The position numbers and the translations under genes are program-made. Of a stretch of DNA of 29,012 nucleotides, positions 10,967 to 21,077 are shown one piece after another (positions within the stretch are counted from its first letter, which is position 1; each line of letters opens with the position of its first letter). The notes under the pieces were generated by a model. It was not told the DNA's origin. It worked only from the letters and a program-made list of their open reading frames with translations, and searched no databases. The stretch comes from Didymodactylos carnosus (Eukaryota > Rotifera > Eurotatoria > Philodinida > Philodinidae): positions 1 to 29,012 of the forward strand of contig CAJNOQ010001729.1 in the NCBI GenBank assembly GCA_905250885.1, in the 5' to 3' direction.

Positions 10967-11916
10967 AATTTATGATGATTATGTAATGGAATAAAAGTAA
11001 AATAGTTCTTGAAATAAAACAAAAAAAAAATAGATATTGAAATTATTGCAAGTAACAAAGAAACATACATACCTTTGCATAAACACATTATAAATTAAAT
11101 ATGTGTTAGATAAGAAACAAAATCAGTTTTAGAATAAACTGGAAAATATATCAAAATCTATAAGAAAAACATGGAGAGTAATAATTAGTCTAGAATTTCC
11201 TAAGTTGTCTGCACGTTTATTTTCTCTTCTCAATGTCTTCTCATCATACAACATTTGATATCAATAGATAACACAAAAAGTTGTTGTTTTTTATATATCT
11301 GTTTTGTTATATAATGAATAGGATCAACAAAAGAGTGCAAATAATATCTTATTCAGATATCTTCTATCATAACAAAGGAAAAAAACTACTTTTTGATTAA
11401 AAGTACAAAACTAACACATGTTAGTTTCGAAAAAAGGAACGGCAAACTAAACTTAAATTTCTATATAAAGAAATTAATAGAATCAATGGAAAATTGAAAA
11501 ATAAGCGTGTAATGCGTTCGTTGTTCAAGAAGAAGAAGATAAACCGAATAATAATGTACAAACATATCGTTAGAAAAAAATATCTTCATTCATCAAAATT
11601 ACAAAACCCGATCAAGTAGAAGAATTATTTGAGTAGTCTATCGACAGATTTGATCCGTAAAAAAAAATACATTTAAATGATAACAGAAGATTAACAGGTC
11701 CTATCATACAATAAAATAAAATTAAAAAATGTTCTTTAATCTAATTTAAATATAAAGCTGAAGTGTTGCTAAGAGTAGCTTTTTTTCAGTAGCACAAATA
11801 ACAGGAAAAAAATTTTAAATCACATTTAAAGGTTAATGTAAATGCAGTATACTCCTTTTTTTGCTCATTTCTTATCCTTGAAAACCTTTGGTTTATTACT
11901 ATTAAAAACGACCTTT
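10967..11916. other. Intergenic region between aminopeptidase start and dehydrogenase stop
   Basis: About 950 bp of very AT-rich DNA with no plausible coding exon. It should contain the aminopeptidase promoter and 5' untranslated region. It also holds the dehydrogenase 3' end: AATAAA on the minus strand lies at 11897-11892, about 20 nt past the dehydrogenase stop, and is a candidate polyadenylation signal. No TATA box can be assigned with confidence in such AT-rich sequence. Confidence 0.5.
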
Positions 11917-14122
11917 TTAATTTTTTGTGGACTTTTGAATTGTTGGTAAATCGACTTTTAAAACGGATGCAAGTTCATGTACATAGTCGATTTGACTTTG
12001 ATGATAAGGTATACCACCTAATCTATTACACAATTGAATATGTGCTCGTTCAGGATCACCTGCTATTAAAACTGGTTTCTGTTTTTCTAAAAAAATATAA
12101 AAATTATAACTAAAAAAACATACAAATTCAATTTGTCTCTTTCTTTTACCTGTTGGATCCAATCGTCGACAGTAATCAATGAGTTTCTGTAATCTATTTT
12201 CAAATTCATCTTCAAATTCCATTGGATTTATTGCAATAAAACAATGGCCAAGATTTGCTTCCGTATTCGACGATCCTTTCCAAGATCGAATCCATGGACC
12301 GAAGTGAGAGCCACTCAATATTCCACATAAAATTTCAACCATCATAGCTAAGCCTGTAATGAAAAAAAAACCAACGTTGTTCCATCTGAAAAAAACACGG
12401 TGTCTTCAACAGATGTATAAATGGTATACAGACCGTAACCCTTGTAGCCGCCTGATTCTTCCGGACCGCCTAATGACAATAAGCCTCGCACATCTTCTGG
12501 TCTCGTAACTGGATGACCTATTAATATGTAAATTAAAATTTTTTATTTAATAATTGTAATAGCATCTTTTCAAACCTTCTTCATTACAACCCCATGTGTT
12601 CGGAATTTTATCGCCTTTTCTTTGGCTTAGTTCAATTTTTCCAAAAGCAACAGTAGATGTAGCCATATCCAATACGAAACTATCGCCATTTTTACCAGGA
12701 GCAGCAAACGATATCTGAAGGTAGACCAGTTGATTTATGTTGAATACAATTCTCCAGATCTTGTTATCTTACCGGATTTGTTCCTAAGAATAAAAAATCT
12801 ACAGTGTATGTACAGTAGCATACATCCACTGCTTAACAAATATACCTAATGATTGTTGTTTCGATCTTGTTGGTACTAAAAGCGGAGATGTGTTTGTAAA
12901 TGACCAACCAATTAAATCTTTTTCAACAGCACGCTAATAAAAGAGAATGTTAATTTAAAAAGAAATATGTCTATCATCGAACATACAAGAAATTAGATAC
13001 TGTGAACTTACTAACGAATAATATCCAGCTATACCTAAACAACAAAGAGAAGAAAAACAACTTTCTTTTTATGGAATGTGATGATTATCAAATTCGTACC
13101 AAAGTGGTTTGAATGTCTACAAGAAACCACTCCGACCCCGAATTTCTTTGCTTTTTCAATTGCTAAATCCATACAATAGCTTAAATATTGAAAAGAAAAG
13201 AATAAATAAATTGCACTCGTTGGTAGATCGAACTTACCTTCCCACAACTGGTCCAAGAAGATTTTTTCCATCGACCAAAGCAGTTGCTCCATTATTCTTC
13301 ATAATTTGTGGCTCACCCTTGCGCTCAGTTGTTCCAGATTTGACATCTTCTACGTACATGTCCAAACGATTTAAACCATGAGAATAATGTCTAGAATAAT
13401 GAATCAAAATGTGAAGTAAATGAGAAAGTGTTTGATCTGTTCAAGTAGCATACCCTCTGTAATCAGCACAAGCAAGATTATTGGCAAGTTCTGCAGCATG
13501 AGATGGTTTTGTTCCAACACGTAGCATACATTTGACAATAAATGAATGTATTTCATCTTTTGAAATAATACATTCACCGTGTTTATCAGCATCTTCACGC
13601 ACATTCGAACTTATTTCAGGGCTTTGTTGAGTCTACAAATAACGAAACACGAATAATAAAAAATGCACTTTAAACTGATAATTTGCCTTGTATTGAAATC
13701 ATAGTCAAAGGCAGAACTTCCAGTGATTTAGACAAAAAGCTTATTCCTTCTTCTACTGTGCAGTTATATGAAACGGGATATTAACTGGTGTAGTTTCCTG
13801 TCTTACAAACTTCTCACATTTGTTACATACCGAACTTCCTGCCTGACATATTTGTTTTTGACATAATAAACCGTGTGATGGACGAAGAATACTAGAAAAA
13901 ATGAGTATAATATTATTTTAAAGCGAACACTTTTCATCAGTGTTGGAATTACTCTTTATGCCTACAAAATTCTAAATTTGCTTTTCAAACCTTTAGTCAA
14001 CTGTTCGACCTTCTTCAACTTAAAATATTTGTCTAAGCGTGCATGAAGCAGTTTTATTTGACATTCATATAGGTGATTAAATAAACAATAGCCACTTACC
14101 GAGAAATAGTTTTTGTTAACAT
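11917..14122 (-). CDS. Malate/L-lactate dehydrogenase family oxidoreductase (Ldh_2), probably mitochondrial
   Basis: Twelve predicted exons on the minus strand: 14122-14100, 13891-13831, 13632-13454, 13390-13238, 13179-13100, 13034-13012, 12933-12846, 12783-12773, 12714-12576, 12517-12434, 12353-12150 and 12086-11917. All have GT-AG introns and join in phase to 1215 nt (404 aa). The family uses NAD(P) to oxidise 2-hydroxyacids such as malate or L-lactate and is unrelated to classical MDH/LDH. Family signatures seen are DYRGHYSHGLNR, the histidine of CRHSNHFG (likely catalytic), LLVPTRSK followed by GTNPISFAAPG, VLDMATSTVAFGK, GGPEESGGYKGYGLA, and GSHFGPW near the C-terminus. The N-terminus MLTKTISRILRPSHGLL is basic without acidic residues, consistent with a mitochondrial presequence. 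This start was chosen because it is the only nearby ATG in phase with exon 2. Exons of 11 nt and 23 nt are unusually small. Substrate cannot be told from sequence. Confidence 0.92.
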
Positions 14123-15105
14123 GAATCATATAAAAGAAAATTTGTTTATATCTACAAAAAGCAACAAGTGAATGAAAAGGATTTTTTTCAACTATTCAAA
14201 GATTTTAAATAAATTCCACACTAAAAAATCATCTTCCTGCTTTCCCTCTTTTTCTCTATTTAACTCATCCACAAACCTTCGTGTTGTACGAGTATCTAGG
14301 ATACTAATACCAACTGCAAGCATTTGTTAACGTTTCACTCATTACTAAAGTGATAGAACAATAAAACTAAGAACCAAAACTAATAGGATATCTTCGAAGA
14401 TAAAGCTTGATCTTCAGACAGGATTTAAAATACCATTAGATTAGTAACCACACGTTAGTTAGCGTAATAGAATAATATTTTATTGAATATCTTTTAATCT
14501 TCAAAGCTTCCAGAATGTAGTATGACTAGCGATAATAGAAATCCAGTGTATTTTACATCAAAACAAAAATAATTTAAAAAATACAAATCTTACTTTTCTA
14601 CTTCGACAGCTAAACAATATATACAAAATGATCTAATATAAATCGAATAAACAACGTAAAAAGAACGAGAAATGCATTTTTATAACAGTTTTTTGTGAAA
14701 ACTTCCTAGGACTTGCCCGCTTTCAGAAGGAAAACGAAGTTCCAAGTATAAAGTTTATATACGAGGATTTTTGTGGTTTCTAGGTTTTTTTTTTTGTCAG
14801 TAGCTGTAAACTTTCGGGGTGAAATTGTGATTGATCAAATTTCAAGATAAATTTAGTATTTACAGCCACTGAATGGACTAGTAACGGACAGTGCATTATT
14901 GATTTGATGTTGTTAGACACAAGTTTTAAAAAGTATTAACATATCTCTCCATATGATCAGAAAAAAAAGCTATTAAATAGAAATTTCCCTGCTACTATTC
15001 TTATTTAACTTCCTTCTATTTATACATCTTCTATGTTATAGTCCAACAGTTCAACAGGGAGTTTTCACATTTTTGCTTTGTAGAAGCAACGCTAACAAGC
15101 TTTTT
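14123..15105. other. Intergenic region between dehydrogenase start and USP-like stop
   Basis: About 980 bp of AT-rich DNA. It should hold the dehydrogenase promoter on its left side and the 3' end of the USP-like gene on its right. I see no open frame, RNA gene or clear repeat. Confidence 0.5.
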
Positions 15106-17362
15106 TCACCTTTTCAAAGATCGATGTGTAGTCTGTAGTTTTTGGCTTTTTGGTTTGCTTTCATTAATTAAGTTTAACAGAGCGATACCATCGGTATCAT
15201 CCGTATGCTGTTCGACTGTATTATTAGTATCCATTATAGTGGAATCATTCCTCATTGACATAGTTGTATGCTGGTGTTCATTTTTCATTTCATTGTCGAT
15301 TGCAGAATTCAATAGTGGCCATAAAAGATGATTAGCTAAATCGTTCACGTTCAAGCTAGGTTTACGAAATAAATTCTGCACAATTTTGGTTGATGAATGT
15401 ACGTCATTTGATTGAGCTTGAGGGATAATTGTGATACTTGACTTTGATGGTACAACATGCTGGTTTGGTCGCTCAGTTAATAAAGGTTGCTTCACAGAAT
15501 ACGACGGAATGTGATTCTTCACAGACTCCGATTTTTGAGCTGTCAAAAGTGTTGAAAATGAAGGAAGAACAGCTGACGATGATGGTGGTACTTGAAGAAT
15601 ATTCGTTACTCGTATATCATTGTTCTGCAAAGTGACTAGTCGTTCTAGATTACTATTCCGTAGTAGTGGCTGTTTTAACTGTAAATGCTTTACAGTAGAT
15701 AACACTTTAACAAGTTCATCAAGTGATGAAACATTGAAATGAAATTCATTATTGTTGTTTATGGTCCTCGATTTATTGCTATTAGTGTTATCAATCACAA
15801 GTTGTACAGAAGCTGCGGACACAGAAGACTGTGGTAATTGTTCTTTTTGTTCAATCAAATCTTGATTCAACGATGACATATTACTGTGATCAAATGATGG
15901 AGCAAATTGAGCATTTGATGATGATGATAATGAATGGGGTGGTATAAATTCAGTATTTGTTGTTAAATCGTTTTTCTCAATCGCCAATGGCTAAATAAAA
16001 ATACGAGTATAGAAGAAAAAAGGCAAAAATCGGAAAAATGTACTTACAGAAATAAGTGTGTCATCCATATTCGGCATCTGTGAATCAATAAAGCAATCAT
16101 TACTATGTGAGTCTGCAATGGGAAGTGATGATAGTTCTCGTTGATCTTTCACTAGTATCGATGCTATTTCAGATGACGATTTATCAGTAGCAAATGATGA
16201 TGGTGCTTGAGATTCGCTCGTTTTATTACCATTTATCAATGTTGTTAGTAAATCTGGTGTGATTCTTGTTACATTTGTCATATCCACATGCGTTTCTGCA
16301 CAACATTTCCACAATGACAAAATATTTCTATCTGACTGTTGCGTACTGCACTTGAACGATGGAATTTCTTCGCCATGTTCGGTGAACGTTTGCCAACCTG
16401 ATTCTTTAAAAAATAGAAAAGAAAGAAGCAAAATAATTTAATAAGAGAACCAGTACACTACTATACCTGTACAACGAATTAAACAGTCGATGTAAGATGA
16501 TGATATTGATTTTTGGTTATCTGTCTTAAGTACAATCATGCTGTGCAATTGAAAATGCCGTCCAGAAAAACTGAGGCGCGGTAGCGCTTGTTTTAACGGC
16601 AAATCGTTTAACATAATTGCAACGATATCGGAAGCGCTGAAACAAAACAAAAAACATATAAAGCAATGATTACACTCTGTCATGCCTTACCTTCGAAATT
16701 CAACCGACTTTGTCTGTCCAGATGTACCACATCGAAAACAAATACAGTCGGCTTGAAAACCCGATATATTAACTAGTTCTGATGCTGTTATATACATATC
16801 CTTTGATGAATAGACTTGAATAACATCTTCAACACTAAAATAGACAACATACACATGTTACATTTGTTTCATAAATTGCATCCTATTCCTAGTCAATAGC
16901 TACCTGTGCTGTAACGAGTAACCGCATTCGGTACATAAAAATTGCTCATCAACAACAGATAAAAAGACGTTAGACAAATATGAATCATTTCGAATAAATT
17001 TCCGTAAGGTTGAAGATATTTGTCGTGTATGAATATTTTCTCTAAAAGAAAGCGTAAAAAAGATATTTTTGTAAATTTCTAATGTTTATCTTCTAGATTT
17101 AAAAAAACTACTGCTAAAACAACACTCACTGAAAAATATCTAGAAAAACTTGTAAATAAAACTTAATCAACTGATTTGATGGTGTTTGTTTTGTTCGAAT
17201 TTCATCGGCCAAACGACGATAAGATGAGGAAAGATCTGTTCTTGAAGAGTTGCTCTCAGCTAATTCAAGAAAAAAAGTGATTAACGTACCAAATGTCTTC
17301 AATGTAGCAGAAATATGATGCCAACATGACCATATGTGGTCGATTGAACATGTTGCTGACAT
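15106..17362 (-). CDS. USP-fold protein resembling SUMO peptidase USPL1, probably inactive
   Basis: Predicted exons on the minus strand: 17362-17130, 17041-16904, 16834-16691, 16636-16467, 16403-16048 and 15990-15106. They join in phase to 1926 nt (641 aa). The layout fits a ubiquitin-specific-protease-like fold. A Cys box SIDHIWSCWHHI comes near residue 13. It is followed by a zinc-ribbon pair of CTECG (114-118) and CICFRCG (154-160). Then comes a His-box region, GRHFQLHSMIVLKTDNQ followed by SSSYIDCLIRC, with GWQTF after it. The Cys-Trp pair and this spacing resemble USPL1, a SUMO isopeptidase. Where the family has a catalytic histidine (N/G-H-F/Y), this protein reads Ser-Ser-Tyr, so it is probably a pseudo-enzyme. 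Residues after about 240 are Ser/Thr/Asn-rich and look disordered. The start is uncertain: the frame stays open for 25 more codons upstream, so an N-terminal exon could be missing. Gene structure is solid; the family call is moderate. Confidence 0.72.
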
Positions 17363-18648
17363 GTTATGCAAAGAGAATGAGATCCTTTTGAAAAAATATT
17401 CAAGAAAAAAATCTGCAAAACGGTATCCACATTATTATGATTTTCTGCTGATGAACTTTTCAAAATACAAGTCTTGTATATTGTTTAAATTTTTATCAAA
17501 GATTGTGCACGGAATTTTCCTGCTGTATCGAAGATTCCTCTTTGAGTTAGATTTCATTCGTTCAATTACCACAAAATATTTAACCAACCGTCGCTTTGAT
17601 TTTATCCATCACTGGGATGATACTCTTGGCGCCACTTTCGCTAACTTAGCTCGCTCCGAGAAAACACAAAACAAACCGTGATCTAAACCTGAAACTGCGT
17701 TCAATGATACACTTTGTCTTTTTGAAACTTGCTGAATAAAGTTTGTGAATTATAGCAGCCGAATATTCATGATATTTCGACCGTAACCGGTCATATGACC
17801 AGTTAAGGCCGAAGTATCTTGAATAAAATAAGAAATGATCTCATTTTACTTGAATGCTATAATTCTCAAAGTTTCTTTGAAAAGTTTACCCATTACTTTG
17901 TTTAATATTAATTTGCTGAATAAACGTTTGAAACTGGAAAATCGCAACTTCTTTACTGCACAATCTTTCTAAATACTAGATTGAATCAGACATACTAATT
18001 TCATTTTCTACAGGTACGACATTTTCTGAAAGTCTAGTTCAAGGACCAAATATAAGAAGTAATTCTACTTCTCGGTACACAAAGAGTGAACAGAGTGTCC
18101 CACTTCAATACTCGTTAATCATATTTATAAGTTGTTCATGAGGATAAGTAATGTTGCATTATAAAATAATTTCTGCTGATAGCTTCAAACATTCGCGAAT
18201 GAGAAAAATGTCTAGCAGTTAACAAGTATTCCACTCTTTTCTTTTCAATGATTATATTTTAACTTTTAACGAGTAACACAACATAGACATATTATTTCAA
18301 AGAAACTATTTTTTTCTCAGATAAAAATTAACAAAACAAGTTCACTAAAGCACGACGTCACAATATATTACTTTTTTCGAATCAACGTTCTCCATATTTC
18401 ATGATTAGCAAAAAGGGAGTCATCGTAGATTCAAGCAGATTAATAACGAAAAGAAAAATTCTTTCAATTAAAACTTACAACAAAAAACCTAACAAATTTT
18501 CGGATAAGTAAAAGAATATAAAAGCGTTGTGCAAAAGCAAAAGAGAATGGTGTCGAGAATATCAATTAGAGGAATAAAACACATAGACAAAAAAGAAAAA
18601 AAAAATGTCATTATGGAATGTATTCGTGCATTCTTTACAAATTATTTT
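17363..18648. other. Intergenic region between USP-like start and EF-hand stop
   Basis: About 1.3 kb. The proximal part has a 115-codon open frame on the plus strand (17334-17681) that overlaps the 5' end of the USP-like gene in antisense. It has no recognisable motif and I do not call it a gene. A 58-bp palindrome lies at 17766-17823. The remainder is AT-rich with no visible features. Confidence 0.5.
17766..17823. repeat. 58-bp near-perfect palindrome
   Basis: The two 29-nt halves are reverse complements with six mismatched pairs. The centre is the perfect palindrome GGTCATATGACC (17789-17800). Weaker inverted similarity extends outward: GAATTATAGCA on the left (17746 onward) pairs with TGCTATAATTC on the right (17865 onward). 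It could be the core of a small fold-back element or a bidirectional hairpin terminator. Confidence 0.8.
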
Positions 18649-19267
18649 TTAACGTTTATTTGATAAAATTCTCACAAGATCATCACAATTGCATCTTCCT
18701 AAAAGTAAACAAAAATACTATTGTTCTAAGTTTAATCAAAGTAACAAACTCACCATCAGCATCAATATCTGCTTCTCTTGTTAATTCGTCTACTTCTTCT
18801 TCAGTTAAACGTTCACCTAATGATATCATAGCTAAATCAAAAAAACACACATTAGTAAATTATTTTAAATAGTTTTAAATTGTGATAACGTACCATGCTT
18901 TAATTCGGACACGGATACATAACCTGTTCCATCTTTATCAAATACTCGAAATGCCTCGCGTATATCTTCTTCTGTTTCCTTATTATTTGCTTTGAAATCT
19001 TTCGCTATTTTAACAAATGTATCAAAATCAATTTTTCTACCAACTTGTTGTTGTATTTTTTGAAGATCAGCTTCAGATGGACTTAAACCACATGAACGGA
19101 GAACAATACCTAGAGAAAAAACTCAAAATAACAAGACGTAATTTAATCAAACAAAAAAATTGGCTAAAAACTTTACCAAGTTCTTGTGGCGCTATTATAT
19201 CATCATGATCTTTGTCGAATAATGAAAAAGCTTCTCGATATTGACGTACTTCATCAGAAACAGCCAT
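18649..19267 (-). CDS. Calmodulin-like EF-hand protein
   Basis: Predicted exons on the minus strand: 19267-19177, 19109-18894, 18831-18754 and 18698-18649. They join in phase to 435 nt (144 aa). The arrangement is that of a two-lobed calmodulin relative. EF1 loop (residues 18-29, [12 protein letters not shown]) has the expected ligands. The EF2 region around KIDFDTF (56-62) has lost loop residues and should not bind calcium. EF3 loop (88-99, [12 protein letters not shown]) is canonical. EF4 loop (124-135, DIDADGRCNCDD) has Asp instead of Glu at position 12 and two cysteines. Calmodulin itself is 148-149 aa and strongly conserved, so this is a divergent paralogue, a troponin-C-like or myosin-light-chain-like sensor, not calmodulin. 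The last exon is only 50 nt and was placed by splice phase and the ending LVRILSNKR. Predicted to be cytosolic. Confidence 0.92.
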
Positions 19268-21077
19268 TTTCTTTGTTCGAAAGGGTCTATCTACAGTCAA
19301 AACGAAATTAAAATAGTTTAAATTTCCTATGATTTTAAACAATATTCATCAGAACAATCAAAGATGACACTTCAACAACGGATAGCGCTTCAGAAGATAA
19401 CTTTCGTATTTTCTTTCAAATAGATATACTGAATAGTGTAGTTAAGACTAATAAGATCAGAGATTACTGTCATATGAAAGTAGAGAGAATAAAACCAATC
19501 ACAAAGTAAATAAATGTGACCATATATTTACACAAATGTACAGAACTTTTTTCTTTCTTTTCTTTTCTTTTCGTTCAACTCAATATAGCTCTAACAGCAT
19601 GAATATACACGATGTACAATTCTAATTCACTTTATACACCTTCTACGTCTTAATGTGTACTATTCATGTTCGTATATTATTAGAAACAGAAACGAAACAA
19701 ATGTTGATTGTTATTTGATAGGCGAAAGAAATACAAAATAATTCTTCCAAAACAACCAACTGTAATGACGTCTTCAAATCGATCTAAAAAAAATTAGATT
19801 GTATTCATTACATATAGACAGAGCACACATTGTCATAATTATAAAAAATTTATGGACTCTGTCGATATCTGCAACTCATCGGAACATTACATATTTCAGT
19901 AACTTCATTCTGAAAGAGAAACCCTTATCATTCGAGCATGGAATTGTAGAGATATATTTCTCTAAACGATGACAATATTCTTCTCTGCAAATGAATGACA
20001 TTTCGGGAGACTGAAGATCAGAGATTTCAAATTATTTTTTTCGAATGTGGGACAGAAAGTTCCGAATGGAGGACAAAATGGGGGACGCTTATTTTAACGA
20101 AATAATCTCATCGTAATCTAAAATATCTGATGAGCTCAACTAAAGTCACATACTGCAAATAAATTAAAGTCAATATCACTTTCACAGTCTACATTCTTAC
20201 GATTAACCCTTTCAATTAGATTTTATCGACAAATTAATATCACACATTTGATAAACCCATAAGAGAAACCCTTATCATTCGAGCATGGAATTGTAGAGAT
20301 ATATTTCTCTAAACGATGACAATATTCTTCTCTGCAAATGAATGACATTTCGGGAGACTGAAGATCAGAGATTTCAAATTATTTTTTTCGAATGTGGGAC
20401 AGAAAGTTCCGAATGGAGGACAAAATGGGGGACGCTTATTTTAACGAAATAATCTCATCGTAATCTAAAATATCTGATGAGCTCAACTAAAGTCACATAC
20501 TGCAAATAAATTAAAGTCAATATCACTTTCACAGTCTACATTCTTACGATTAACCCTTTCAATTAGATTTTATCGACAAATTAATATCACACATTTGATA
20601 AACCCTGAGACGCACATGATAGAGTGATGTTTTTGTGGATGGCTCAAATCTTAGAATAACTGTTTGCTAAAAACTATCCAGACACCTATGTGATCATGAG
20701 CTTTATGACAAGACGTGCTAAAGAGGGCGTAAATCTTACATATTAGATAATAGTCTACCAATCAATACTTTTCCTCTCAAATATGACGCTTTTGAGAACC
20801 CTGCCGAAGATAGAAGAAAAATGGATCTATTGTTTCAATTGTCAGTTTTGAGATCATATCATTTCCACTAAAAGATCACGCCCTAACCTCATCAATAAAA
20901 TATTAATATTTAACAGCATTTATTTAACAACAATAACAAGTAAATTTCCTAAACAAAATTATACACACACACACCAACATATATCGTTCTTTGAAAACTA
21001 CATATTTGGGTAAAAAAATACAACAACTGTTTTGTTCTTTTTTTTTCTTCGTAACTTTTAACTTTATATTTACATTT
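19268..21077. other. Intergenic region between EF-hand start and coiled-coil stop
   Basis: About 1.8 kb. It holds the EF-hand gene promoter on the left, a short TTTTC-rich tract near 19552-19573, a perfect tandem duplication (19914-20605), and then AT-rich sequence up to the stop of the coiled-coil gene. No coding exon was found. Confidence 0.5.
19914..20605. repeat. Perfect 345-bp tandem duplication (period 347)
   Basis: Copy 1 (19914-20258) and copy 2 (20261-20605) match base for base on reading, separated by the dinucleotide AT. They begin AAGAGAAACCCTTATC and end GATAAACCC. Absence of any difference implies very recent duplication, ongoing homogenisation or an assembly duplication. Neither copy has a long open frame. 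Confidence 0.93.

Noticed and set aside
18618-18872. 84-codon plus-strand open frame
   Set aside because: Antisense shadow of the last two exons of the EF-hand gene.
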